64,000 nucleotides of DNA from Candidatus Eiseniibacteriota bacterium (GTDB taxonomy: Bacteria > Eisenbacteria > RBG-16-71-46). The position numbers and the translations under genes were made by a program. This document shows, piece after piece, positions 35,510 to 44,422 of the stretch (positions are counted from its first letter, which is position 1; every line of letters starts with the position of its first letter). The stretch lies in the NCBI GenBank assembly GCA_016710095.1, contig JADJLL010000005.1, positions 1 through 64,000 on the forward strand, in the 5' to 3' direction. The notes beneath the pieces were generated by a model. That model saw only the letters and a program-made list of their open reading frames with translations. It made no database searches and was not told where the DNA came from.

Positions 35510-37575
35510 ACTTCCTCAATCCGCTCGTGCTGTTCGGGCTGGGCGCCGCCGCGATCCCCATCCTCATTCACCTGTTCACCAAGCGCCGCCCGCGTGAGGT
35601 GCAGTTCTCCTCGCTCGAGTTCCTCACCGAAGTCCACCAGAGCGAGATCCGCCGGCTGAAGCTCAAGCAGTGGCTGCTGCTGGCCCTGCGCACGCTCGCG
35701 ATCGCGGCGCTCGCGATCGCCATGGCGCGGCCCGCGGTGAAGGGCGGCACCGGTGGCAGCGCGTCGAGCAGCCTCGTCGCGCTCGTCGACGTGAGTGGCA
35801 GCATGAGCGCGCCCGGCCCCGACGGCCGCACGCTCGCCGCCTCCGCGCGACGCGCCGTGGAGGACCTGCTCGCGACGCTCGGCCCCGGCGACGAGCTGCT
35901 GCTCGTGCCGTACGACCGCGCGCCGCGCCCCGTGTCCGAGAAGCCGCTCGGCGACGCGGGACGGCTGCGCGCCGCGGCCACGGCCATCGCGCCCACCGCG
36001 CACGTCACCGATCACCGCGCCGCGCTCGAACTGGCCGCGCGCGCGTTGAGCGAAGCCCGCGCGCTCAACCGCGAACTGTTCTGGATCTCCGACTTCCAGC
36101 GGACGGGCTTCGCGCGGGGCGGGGGCGCCGGAGGCGCACCGGAGGTGCGCGTCGCCGAAGGCCCGTGGAGCAACGTGCGCACGTACCTCGTGCCGCTCAG
36201 CCCGCGCAGCCGCGCGAACGCCGCGCTCACCGACGCCCGCCTGACGCCGGCCGAAGGCGGCGCGGCGCTCGACGTGCGCGCGCGCGCGTTCGGCGTGACG
36301 CCCGCGGACTTCGCGGTCGAGGCGCGCGAGGTCACGTCCGACGGCGCGCCGGCCGAGCGCCTCGGCTCGGGCTTCGTCTCGCTCGGAGCGAGCGGCGAGT
36401 CCGGCACACTGCTGCCGCTCTCGCGCACACCCGATGCCGGCGGAGAAGCGCTGCTGCCCGACGACGCGCTCGCGCTCGACAACCGCCGCGTGTTCGCGTC
36501 GGGCCGCGCCGGCGCGCTGCACGTGCTGCTGCGCGAGGACGGCGATCCGTCCGCGCTGCGCTTCGCGCTCGAGGCGGGCGGCGAACTGTCCGGGCTCGAC
36601 GTCCGCGTCGTGGACGGCGCGACGCTCGCGGCGCAGGCCGACGGCGCGGACGCGATCGTGATCGGCGACGTCGAACGCCTCGGGCCCGCGGAACTGCAGG
36701 CCGTGCTCGACGCCTGGCGCGGCGGCGGCGCGCTGCTGCTCGTGCCCGGCACGCGCGCGGACGCCGCGTGGTGGAACGAAACGCTGCTGAAGGAAGTGCA
36801 GGCCGGCACGCTCGGAGCGCTCGAAGCCGCGCCCGCGGGCGCGGAGTGGCGCCTGCGCCTCGACGCCGCGGGCCATCCCGCGCTCGAAGGCTTCCCCGCG
36901 CGTCCCGGCGAAGCGCTGTCGGCCGCGCGCTTCGTGCGCGCGCGCACGCTGCGCCCCGCCGCCGGTGCGCGCGTGATCGCCAGCTTCGACGGCGCGCACG
37001 CAGCGCTCGTCGAATCGCCACGTGCGCTCGTGTTCGCGACACCGCTCGATCCCGCAAGCTCGGACTTCGCGACGAGCGGCGCGTTCCTGCCGCTCGTGCA
37101 CCAGTGCGCGCGCGTGCTCGCGCGCGGCACCGCCGCCGCGTCGCTCGCACCGGGCGACGTGTGGCGCGCGCCCGCGAGCACCGGCGACTGGCGCGTCGTG
37201 GGCGAGGACGGCCGCGAAGTGTCCTCCACGCTCACCGGCGCCGCGGGCGGCTCGCGCCTCACGACCGCGCCGCTCGAAGCGCCCGGGCTCTACCGCGTGT
37301 GGCAGGGCCGCCAGCTGCGCGGCAGCTTCGCCGTGAATCCCGATCCCGCGGAATCCGACCTCGCCTCCGCGGACGAGCGCACGCTGCTCGCGGCGTTCCC
37401 CGCGGGGCGCGCCACGGTGCTGCGCGCGGGCGAGTCGCTCGCGAACCGCGTGCGCGAGGCGCGCTACGGCCGCGAGCTCTGGCCGCTGTTCGTCGGCATC
37501 GCGCTGCTCCTGCTGGCGCTCGAGAGCCTGCTCGGGCGGCCGGCGACCGGCGAAACCGGAAAGGGGAAGTCATGA
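35506..37575 (+). CDS. BatA/VWA-domain membrane protein
   Basis: 689 residues, ATGA overlap with the previous gene. BatA N-terminus: MNFLNPLVLFGLGAAAIPILIHLF, KRRPREVQFSSLEFL, a second helix near 58-78. VWA domain ~90-240 with MIDAS DVSGSMSAPG and LFWISDFQRTGFA. A long middle region has Ig-like and class-I-glutamine-amidotransferase-like parts (DAIVIGDVERLGPAELQAVLDAW). A last helix, LWPLFVGIALLLLALESLL, ends the protein. Such proteins are inner-membrane partners of MoxR/DUF58 in envelope stress functions. Confidence 0.88.
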   Translation: MNFLNPLVLFGLGAAAIPILIHLFTKRRPREVQFSSLEFLTEVHQSEIRRLKLKQWLLLALRTLAIAALAIAMARPAVKGGTGGSASSSLVALVDVSGSMSAPGPDGRTLAASARRAVEDLLATLGPGDELLLVPYDRAPRPVSEKPLGDAGRLRAAATAIAPTAHVTDHRAALELAARALSEARALNRELFWISDFQRTGFARGGGAGGAPEVRVAEGPWSNVRTYLVPLSPRSRANAALTDARLTPAEGGAALDVRARAFGVTPADFAVEAREVTSDGAPAERLGSGFVSLGASGESGTLLPLSRTPDAGGEALLPDDALALDNRRVFASGRAGALHVLLREDGDPSALRFALEAGGELSGLDVRVVDGATLAAQADGADAIVIGDVERLGPAELQAVLDAWRGGGALLLVPGTRADAAWWNETLLKEVQAGTLGALEAAPAGAEWRLRLDAAGHPALEGFPARPGEALSAARFVRARTLRPAAGARVIASFDGAHAALVESPRALVFATPLDPASSDFATSGAFLPLVHQCARVLARGTAAASLAPGDVWRAPASTGDWRVVGEDGREVSSTLTGAAGGSRLTTAPLEAPGLYRVWQGRQLRGSFAVNPDPAESDLASADERTLLAAFPAGRATVLRAGESLANRVREARYGRELWPLFVGIALLLLALESLLGRPATGETGKGKS

Positions 37576-38150
37576 ACGCGCTGCAAGCACTCGCGTGCGC
37601 CGCGGTTCTCGCGATGGCAGCCTCCGGCGCCGCAGGCGCCGCCGGCACGTCGCGCCCGTACACGCTCGCCGATCTCGACTGGATCGAGGGCACGTGGCGC
37701 GCGCAACAAGTGGACGCCAGCGGCGTCCGCGCCGAGTCCGAAGAACACTGGGGCGCGGCGATCGGTGAGAGCCGGCTCGGCTGGTTCCGCTCGGTGCGGG
37801 ACGGGCGGGTGCGCTTCTACGAGTTCGAGGTCATGCGCCAGGACTCGGCCGGCGTGCGCGTGTACGTCAAGCACTTCGACCGCGACGTGAAGGGCTGGGA
37901 AACGCCGGACTCGTCGTCCGTCTTCCGGCTCGTGCGGCTCGGCGAGCGCGAAGCGCACTTCGAGGACTCGCGCGACGAGCAGTTCCCGTTCATGCACTGG
38001 GCCGTGCGCGGCGACTCGCTGCACGTGACGCTCACGAGCGCGAAGGCCGGCCGGCGTCCGCTCAAGTTCGGCTTCGCGCGCATGCCGGCGACGGCGGCAG
38101 CACCGCAGCCGTCGCAGCCGCCGCAGTCCCGCCCCGAGCACCCGGAGTGA
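37572..38150 (+). CDS. exported DUF6265-like protein
   Basis: 192 residues, ATGA overlap with BatA. Signal peptide MNALQALACAAVLAMAASGAAGAAG, partly encoded by two 9-bp-spaced GGCGCC repeats (37626, 37635). The mature protein matches the DUF6265 pattern: LADLDWIEGTWRAQQV, EEHWGAAIGESRLGWFR, VRFYEFEVMRQDSAG, HFEDSRDEQFP, lipocalin-like strands. A Pro/Gln tail ends it. It closes the MoxR operon; its role there is unknown. Confidence 0.8.
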   Translation: MNALQALACAAVLAMAASGAAGAAGTSRPYTLADLDWIEGTWRAQQVDASGVRAESEEHWGAAIGESRLGWFRSVRDGRVRFYEFEVMRQDSAGVRVYVKHFDRDVKGWETPDSSSVFRLVRLGEREAHFEDSRDEQFPFMHWAVRGDSLHVTLTSAKAGRRPLKFGFARMPATAAAPQPSQPPQSRPEHPE

Positions 38151-38160
38151 CGCGCGAAGA

Positions 38161-38643
38161 CTAGTGCGGCGCCTCGAGCGTCGAGAGCACCACGAACGTG
38201 TGCGAGTTCTCGAGCGACCAGTGCGCGCAGTTGCTGCCGACCATGTGCAGGATCTGGCGGCCGACGAGCGAATCGCTCGCGGTGATCGTGAGCGCGAGCA
38301 CGTTGCCCGAGAGCCCCGCGCCCATCGTCGAGTCGCTGACGGCGAAGTTCTCCCAGTCGAGCGAGTACTGCTCCTTCGTGAAGGAGTAGTTGCGCGGCAG
38401 GAACGGCGCCATGCCCCCGGGCACCACGCCGGTGGGCCCGTCCACCGCGTACGCGCCGGTCGCTTCGTACTGCGCCACGGCAGCGGCACGCACGGTGTTG
38501 AAGTCGCCGAGCGCCTGCGTGGCGACGGCGTCGCGCTGGATGCCCTTGTAGGCGGGCAGGCTCACGCGCACGAGGATCGACAGGATCGAGATCACGATCA
38601 GCAGCTCGATCATCGTGAAGCCCTTCTGCGAGCGGCGGCTCAT
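38161..38643 (-). CDS. type IV pilin-like prepilin (major or minor pseudopilin)
   Basis: 160 residues. Class III prepilin leader MSRRSQKG followed by FTMIELLIVISILSILV with Glu5: cleavage by prepilin peptidase after Gly8. The stalk helix runs on through SLPAYKGIQRDAVATQAL; the globular part has one Cys only (SNCAHW), so no pilin disulfide loop. Its ATG overlaps the stop of the upstream gene (ATGA). The assembly machinery is not in the window, so pilus or type II-like pseudopilus cannot be told apart. Confidence 0.85.
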   Translation of the reverse strand: MSRRSQKGFTMIELLIVISILSILVRVSLPAYKGIQRDAVATQALGDFNTVRAAAVAQYEATGAYAVDGPTGVVPGGMAPFLPRNYSFTKEQYSLDWENFAVSDSTMGAGLSGNVLALTITASDSLVGRQILHMVGSNCAHWSLENSHTFVVLSTLEAPH

Positions 38644-39323
38644 CGCGCACCTCCCGCGATCAGGCCCATCTGGATGAACGTGCGGCCCAGGAAGACGGCG
38701 ATCGAGTCCGTGGACACGTAGCGCACGTGCTTCACGATGGTGCCCGCGCGCAGCTCGTACACGTCCTTCGTGAGCGGCGTGTACTTCACGCCCTTCACCG
38801 GCGCGCCGGCCTGCTTCGCGACCTGCGGCAGCCGCCCGCGTTCGCGGCGGAACTCCTCGACGCGCTGGCGCTGCATGTAGACGGCGATCTTGTAGCTCGA
38901 CTCGTAGTACGAAACGGGCGGCGTCGCGGGCGTGCGGTACTCGAGCCACTGCGGGCTGCCCATCCACAGATAGACGTTGAACAGCACGAGCGCGGCCGCC
39001 ATGAGCGTGCGCACGGGCGAAGCGCGGTGCTTGCGCGTCTCCTGCTTCGCGCGCGTGACCGCCTTCTCCTCCTCGCGCTGCATGACCGCGGCGACGGCGT
39101 TCTCGGCTTCGGCGGCTTCGAGGGCGCGCTGGCGCAACTCTTCGACCGAGATGTCGTCGATGATGGTGGGCTCGATCGCGCCGGCGATTTCGGCGAGGAG
39201 CTCGTCCTCGGTCGGAAATGCCCGCGGCCCCGAAGACTCGTGCGACGCCGGAGGCGTCGAAGCCATCGAGGATTCCGCCGGCTCCGCGTCCTGCGGATCC
39301 TGCGCCCGAAGCGGTTCGCTCAT
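38640..39323 (-). CDS. single-pass membrane protein coupled to the prepilin gene
   Basis: 227 residues. Acidic N-terminal cytoplasmic region with a long helix rich in Glu/Ala/Arg (SVEELRQRALEAAEAENAV), one membrane span (TLMAAALVLFNVYLWMG), then ~110 outside residues (ESSYKIAVYMQRQRVEEFRRE, GVKYTPLTKDVYELRAG). The layout (helix, span, small periplasmic part) resembles pilus-assembly anchors of the PilN/PilO or GspL kind, but no sequence signature is seen. The tight overlap with the prepilin supports a shared job. The RBS is unclear; a small hairpin (39339-39354) lies upstream of the start. Confidence 0.65.
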   Translation of the reverse strand: MSEPLRAQDPQDAEPAESSMASTPPASHESSGPRAFPTEDELLAEIAGAIEPTIIDDISVEELRQRALEAAEAENAVAAVMQREEEKAVTRAKQETRKHRASPVRTLMAAALVLFNVYLWMGSPQWLEYRTPATPPVSYYESSYKIAVYMQRQRVEEFRRERGRLPQVAKQAGAPVKGVKYTPLTKDVYELRAGTIVKHVRYVSTDSIAVFLGRTFIQMGLIAGGAR

Positions 39324-39448
39324 GAGAGGTGACTGCTCCACCGAGGGGTCGGTGAGTGCCGTGCGCTGCTTGGGGGGCGGCGCGTCACGATGCGTTCCCG
39401 GTATCGGGCCGCTCGCCGCGGTGCTTGAGCGCGCATTGCGGCCGTGAG

Positions 39449-39478
39449 TTGTGCCGCCCGAGCGCGCGCTGATAGCTT
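39449..39478 (+). promoter_or_regulatory. candidate promoter of mfd
   Basis: TTGTGC (39449-39454) and TAGCTT (39473-39478), 18-bp spacer. Expected start about 90 nt before the mfd GTG. Confidence 0.5.
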
Positions 39479-39572
39479 GCGGTCCCGCCCGCACCTCGCG
39501 GGCATTCATCGGCCGCGCACCGCCCGGAGCATCCGTGGCGGCTTTTCGTGTTTGAAGGAGCCGTAAATCACG

Positions 39573-42500
39573 GTGAGTACGACCGAGGTCTTCCTCGAGA
39601 ACGAGCTGGCCGTCCGCCTGGCGGAGCTGGCCGATCGCGCGCCGGAGCTGCAGGACCTGCTCGGGACGCTCCGCGACGGCTGGGACCGCGCCGACGCGGC
39701 GGGCCTGCGCCCGCGCGTGGCCGTCCGCGGCCTGACCGGCGCCTCGCGCGCGTTCCTCGCGTCGTGGCTGCAGCGCCGCACCGGCCGCACCGTGCTCTAC
39801 GTGGTGCCGCACGGCGAGGCGTTCGAGGCGGCACGCGACGATCTCGAGTGGTTCCGCGGGCGCGGCGCCACGATGGCGTTCCCCGAGCCCGACAACCTTC
39901 CGTACGACTCGTCGTCGCCGCACCCCGTGATCGTGGCGGAACGCCTCGGCACGCTCGCGCGCCTCGCGGCGGGCGAGACCGGCGTCGTGGTCGCGACCGT
40001 GCGCGGCGTGCTGCAGAAGCTGCCACGGCCCGAACGGCTCGGACGCGCGGTGCTCCACCTGCACGTCGGCTCCGAAGTCGACACCCACGCGCTGCTCGAG
40101 CGCCTCGTGTTCCTCGGCTACGAGCGCCTGCCCGAGGTCGAGTCCGTCGGCACGTTCGCGCGGCGCGGCGGCATCCTCGACATCTATCCGGTCGGCGAAA
40201 CCGACCCGCTGCGCGTCGAGTTCGACGGCGACACGGTGTCGAGCCTGCGCCGCTTCGACGCCGGCACGCAGCGCTCGCTCGAAAAGCTGCAGGACGCGCG
40301 CGTGCTCCCGCGCTACGAGATCGTCGTCGAGCCCGAAGAGGGCGCGGCGATCGCGCAGCGCCTGCGCGACGCGGGCGACGAAGCCGCCAAGGGCGGCGCG
40401 AACCTCTTCCACGAAGGCATGGAGCGCTTCGCGGGCCTCTACGACGCGAACCTCGGCTCGCTGCTCGACTACCTGCCCGCCGACGCGCTCGTCGTGACGG
40501 ACGATCCGGGCGCGCTCGCCGGACGCGCGGAGGATCTCGCCGAAGGGATCGCGCGCGGCTTCGAGGACGCGCGCACGCACTACCCGCTGCTCTCGACGCC
40601 CGAGCAGCTCTACCTGAGCGCGAGCGCGTGGACCGCGCTGCTCGACGAACGCCCCGGCGCCGACTGGATGGCGACGATCGTCGAGGCCGGCGGCACCGCG
40701 CGCTGGGCGAAGACGCTGTTCGTGCCGTGCTCGCCCGCCGAGCCGCTGCAGCGTTCGATGGACAAGCTCAAGGACCACCTCACCGAGCTGGGGGCGAAGG
40801 GCATCACGTCCGTGCTGCTGTGCGACAACCAGGGCCAGCGCGACCGGCTCTGGGAGATGCTCGGCAACGAGCACGGCACACTCGGCGTGGGTCTCGTATC
40901 GGCGGGCTTCACGATGCCGAGCGCCGGGCTCGCCGTGCTCACCGACCACGAGATTTTCGCGCGCTATCGGCGCCGCAGGCGCCGGCTCAGGCGAACGGGC
41001 GGGATGTCCGTCGCGGAGCTGTCGCAGCTCAAGCCCGGCGACTACGTCGTGCACGAGGATCACGGCGTCGGCGTCTACAAGGGCATGAAGCGCCTGACGC
41101 TCGGCGGGCAGGAGACCGACTGCCTCGAGCTGTCGTACGCGGACAAGGACACGCTCTACGTGCCCGTGCACCAGCTGTCGCTCGTGTCGCGCTACGCGGC
41201 GGGCGACGGCGCGAAGCCCGGCCTGCACCGGCTCGGCTCGGCGCAGTGGCAGAAGACCAAGTCGCGCGCGAAGAAGGCGATCCAGGAGATGGCGGAGGAG
41301 CTGCTGCGCGCGTACGCCGCGCGCCACGCGCTCCCCGGTCACGCGTTCAAGCCCGACACCGTGTGGCAGCGCGAACTCGAGGCGTCGTTCCCGTACGACG
41401 AGACGCCGGACCAGCTCAAGGCGATCGAGGACGTGCGCGCCGACATGGAGACGGCCTCACCCATGGACCGCCTGATCTGCGGCGACGTGGGCTACGGCAA
41501 GACGGAAGTCGCGATCCGCGCCGCGTTCAAGGCGGTGCAGGACGGCAAGCAGGTCGCGGTGCTCGTGCCCACGACCATTCTCGCGACGCAGCACGGGCTC
41601 ACGTTCCGCGAGCGCTTCGCCGACTTCCCGGTGAAGGTCGAGGTGCTGTCGCGCTTCCGCACCGCGAAGGAAGTGAAAGACGTGCTCGCGCGCCTCGAGC
41701 GCCGCGACGTGGACGTGCTGATCGGCACGCACCGCCTGTTGAGCAAGGACGTGAAGTTCCCCGACCTCGGGCTCGTCGTGATCGACGAGGAGCACCGCTT
41801 CGGCGTGGCGCAGAAGGAGAAGATCCGCCAGCTCACGCGCACCGTGGACGTGCTCGCGATGACCGCGACGCCGATTCCGCGCACGCTCAACCTGTCGCTC
41901 GCCGGCGCGCGCGACATGAGCGTGATCGAGACGCCGCCGCAGAACCGACTGCCGGTGCACACCGAAGTGCTCGAGTTCGACCCCGAGGTGGTCACCGACG
42001 CGATCCTGCGCGAGATCGACCGCGGCGGGCAGGTGTTCTTCGTGCACAACCGCGTCGAGACGATCTACAACACGGCGACCATGCTGCAGCAGCTGGTGCC
42101 GCAGGTATCGGTGGGCGTCGGCCACGGCCAGATGAGCGACCACGAGCTCGAGCGCGTGATGCTCGACTTCACCGAGGGCCGCCTCGACGTGATGGTCGCG
42201 ACCATGATCATCGAGTCGGGGCTCGACATCCCGACCGTGAACACGCTCATCGTGGACCGCGCCGACACGCTCGGCCTCGCGCAGCTCTACCAGCTGCGCG
42301 GCCGCGTCGGCCGTTCGAGCCACCGCGCGTACGCGTACCTCATGGTGCCGAGCCGCCGCGTGCTCACCGAGGACGCCGAGAAGCGCCTGCGCGTGATCGA
42401 GGAGTTCGACGAGCTCGGCGTGGGCTTCAAGGTGGCGCTCAAGGACATGGAGATCCGCGGCGCGGGCAACCTGCTCGGGCCCGAGCAGCACGGTCACATC

Positions 42501-43052
42501 ATGGGCCTCGGCTTCGATCTGTACGTGAAGCTGCTCGAGCAGGCCGTCGGCGAACTGAAGGGCGAGGTCGAAGCGCTGAACCCCGAGCCGCGCCTGCTCA
42601 CGGACTGGAGCGCGTACCTGCCGGACGACTACGTGCCGGACGAGCACGAGAAGCTCGCGCTCTACCGCCGTCTCGCCGAAACGCGCGACGAGGGCGCGGT
42701 GGACGACTTCACGCTCGAACTCATGGACCGCTTCGGGCAGCTGCCCGCGCCCGCGATCGCGCTCGTCGAGCTGCGCCGGCTGCGCGTGCTCGGCCGCGGC
42801 GGCAAACAGGGCGGGCTCGTGGACAGCCTCAAGGTGTTCCACAACGTCTCCGAGGTCACGCTGCGCCGCCCGCTCAAGCCGGTCGAGATCACGACCGTCG
42901 TGGGCGCGCTGAACTTCCAGGCCGAGTTCTTCAGCGGCCGCGAGTTCGGCCTGCGCATCCGCGGCGAGGACCTCGTGCTGCTGCACCGCACGCGCGAGAT
43001 GCTGTCGGCGCTGAACCTCGCGGCGGAGGCCGCGGTGAAGGCCGGCAAGTGA
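39573..43052 (+). CDS. mfd: transcription-repair coupling factor Mfd
   Basis: 1159 residues, GTG start with AAGGAG about 12 nt upstream. Frees RNA polymerase stalled at DNA lesions and recruits UvrA. Domains: UvrB-like N-terminal modules (~1-470; ATMAFPEPDNLPYDSSSPHP), CarD-like RNA polymerase-interaction domain (~480-560; LKPGDYVVHEDHGVGVYKGM), RecG-like superfamily 2 motor with Walker A GDVGYGKTEVA (~636) and DEEHRFGV (~736), GRVGRSS in motif VI, then the C-terminal TRCF domain (~1000-1110). All motor motifs are intact. Two lesser genes follow with 4-bp overlaps. Confidence 0.97.
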   Translation: MSTTEVFLENELAVRLAELADRAPELQDLLGTLRDGWDRADAAGLRPRVAVRGLTGASRAFLASWLQRRTGRTVLYVVPHGEAFEAARDDLEWFRGRGATMAFPEPDNLPYDSSSPHPVIVAERLGTLARLAAGETGVVVATVRGVLQKLPRPERLGRAVLHLHVGSEVDTHALLERLVFLGYERLPEVESVGTFARRGGILDIYPVGETDPLRVEFDGDTVSSLRRFDAGTQRSLEKLQDARVLPRYEIVVEPEEGAAIAQRLRDAGDEAAKGGANLFHEGMERFAGLYDANLGSLLDYLPADALVVTDDPGALAGRAEDLAEGIARGFEDARTHYPLLSTPEQLYLSASAWTALLDERPGADWMATIVEAGGTARWAKTLFVPCSPAEPLQRSMDKLKDHLTELGAKGITSVLLCDNQGQRDRLWEMLGNEHGTLGVGLVSAGFTMPSAGLAVLTDHEIFARYRRRRRRLRRTGGMSVAELSQLKPGDYVVHEDHGVGVYKGMKRLTLGGQETDCLELSYADKDTLYVPVHQLSLVSRYAAGDGAKPGLHRLGSAQWQKTKSRAKKAIQEMAEELLRAYAARHALPGHAFKPDTVWQRELEASFPYDETPDQLKAIEDVRADMETASPMDRLICGDVGYGKTEVAIRAAFKAVQDGKQVAVLVPTTILATQHGLTFRERFADFPVKVEVLSRFRTAKEVKDVLARLERRDVDVLIGTHRLLSKDVKFPDLGLVVIDEEHRFGVAQKEKIRQLTRTVDVLAMTATPIPRTLNLSLAGARDMSVIETPPQNRLPVHTEVLEFDPEVVTDAILREIDRGGQVFFVHNRVETIYNTATMLQQLVPQVSVGVGHGQMSDHELERVMLDFTEGRLDVMVATMIIESGLDIPTVNTLIVDRADTLGLAQLYQLRGRVGRSSHRAYAYLMVPSRRVLTEDAEKRLRVIEEFDELGVGFKVALKDMEIRGAGNLLGPEQHGHIMGLGFDLYVKLLEQAVGELKGEVEALNPEPRLLTDWSAYLPDDYVPDEHEKLALYRRLAETRDEGAVDDFTLELMDRFGQLPAPAIALVELRRLRVLGRGGKQGGLVDSLKVFHNVSEVTLRRPLKPVEITTVVGALNFQAEFFSGREFGLRIRGEDLVLLHRTREMLSALNLAAEAAVKAGK

Positions 43053-43613
43053 AGCGCGCCCGGGCCGCCGTGCTCGCGCTGGCGCTGCTCGGCGCGGCGC
43101 TGGGCGGTTGCTCGGACGACCGCACGGCCCGTCGCACGCCCTCCCGCGCCGTGTCGCCCGCGGCGGAGAGCACGGACACGGCGCAGGAGCGCGCGCCGGA
43201 AGGACTGCGCACCTGCACGCGCGTCGTCGACGGCGACACCGTCGAGCTCGACGGCGGCGAGAAGGTGCGGCTGATCGGCGTGGACACGCCCGAGACGAAG
43301 GACCCGCGCCGCCCCGTGCAGTACTTCGGGCGGCAAGCGTCGGCGTTCACGAAGCAGATGGTCGAGGGCAAGCTCGTGCGGCTCGAGTACGACCGCACGC
43401 GCCGCGACCGCTACGGCCGCACGCTCGCGTACCTGCGCCTCGAAGACGGCACGTTCGTGAACCTCGAGATCGTGCGCGAGGGCTACGGCTTCGCGTACAC
43501 GAAGTACCCGTTCCGCTACATGGACGAGTTCCGCAACGCCGAAGCGGCACGCGCGCGCCGAACGCGCGGGACTGTGGGCGGACCCGGACTCGATCGCAAG
43601 GAGAGCCTCGTGA
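43049..43613 (+). CDS. thermonuclease-like (SNase) lipoprotein, frameshift near the end
   Basis: About 188 residues restored, GTG overlapping the mfd stop. Lipobox LGGC. SNase OB-fold: RVVDGDTVELDGGEKVRLIGVDTPE (Asp pair), then YDRTRRDRYGRTLAYL (catalytic Arg/Glu region), GYGFAYTKYPFRYM. The frame breaks at about 43545-43562; the other frame ends ERAGLWADPDSIARRAS with TGA 43611-43613, the usual C-terminus of the family. Without the fix it fuses to the methyltransferase downstream. Likely an outer-membrane-attached, Ca2+-dependent nuclease. Confidence 0.85.
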
Positions 43614-44413
43614 GCACGCGCTTCGACGCCGGCCGCGACGATCACGTCGCGCTTTACGACGAAGCGCCGCTCTGGTCGGCGCTCGCAGGGCAGCTGCTGC
43701 TCGAACACGTGCCGCTGACCGCGGTGCGCGCGCTCGACCTGGGATGCGGCGCGGGCTTCCCGCTGTTCGAACTGGCCGAGCGCCTCGGGCCGAGCGCCTT
43801 CGCGGTCGGCGCGGACCCGTGGGACGCCGGCCTGCGGCGCGCGAACGCCAAGCGCGTCACCTGGCCCGTGCCGAACGCGGCGCTCGTGCGCGGTGACGGC
43901 GCGGGCCTGCCGTTCCGCGACGGCGCGTTCGAGCTCGTGGTGTCGAACCTCGGCGTGAACAACTTCTCCGATCCCGGCGCCGCATTCGACGAGTGCCGGC
44001 GCGTGCTCGCGCCGGGCGGCGCGCTCGCGCTCTCGACCAACCTCGTCGGGCACTTTTCCGAACTCTACGCGGCGTTCGAGCGCGTGCTCGCGCGCGCGGG
44101 CGACGGCGCGGCGCTCGATCGGCTGCGCGCACACGTCGCACACCGCGCCACGGTCGCGGGCCTGCGCGCCACGCTCGCGCACCACGGCTTCGCGCCGACC
44201 GCCGTGCACGAGCGCGCCACACCGTGGCGGTTCGCGAACGGCGCGGCGGTGCTCGCGCACCATTTCATGGCGCTCGGCTTCGTGGACGGCTGGCGTGACG
44301 TGGCGGGCGAGCGCGCGGACGAAACGCTCGCCGCGCTCGCTTCGGAGCTCGACGCGACACCCGGCGGCGTCACGCTGTCCGTGCCGCTCGCCGTGGTGAT
44401 CGCGACGCGCTGA
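43610..44413 (+). CDS. class I SAM-dependent methyltransferase (UbiE/type-11 like)
   Basis: 267 residues from GTG, with AAGGAG 6 nt upstream and a GTGA overlap with the restored nuclease stop. Motif I ALDLGCGAGFPLFELAERLG, motif II region VGADPWDAGL, GDGAGLPFRDGAFELVVSNLG, then FDECRRVLAPGGALALSTN. This is the pattern of small-molecule C/N/O-methyltransferases; the substrate is not predictable. A degenerate lid follows at the C-terminus. Its 3' end is 9 bp from convergent rtcB. Confidence 0.87.
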   Translation: MSTRFDAGRDDHVALYDEAPLWSALAGQLLLEHVPLTAVRALDLGCGAGFPLFELAERLGPSAFAVGADPWDAGLRRANAKRVTWPVPNAALVRGDGAGLPFRDGAFELVVSNLGVNNFSDPGAAFDECRRVLAPGGALALSTNLVGHFSELYAAFERVLARAGDGAALDRLRAHVAHRATVAGLRATLAHHGFAPTAVHERATPWRFANGAAVLAHHFMALGFVDGWRDVAGERADETLAALASELDATPGGVTLSVPLAVVIATR

Positions 44414-44422
44414 ACCCCGCCG

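Noticed and set aside
39548..44413. A single 1621-codon frame across mfd, nuclease and methyltransferase
   Set aside because: Its first two thirds are out of frame with Mfd; only the nuclease and methyltransferase parts are real, and they join because of an indel near 43553.
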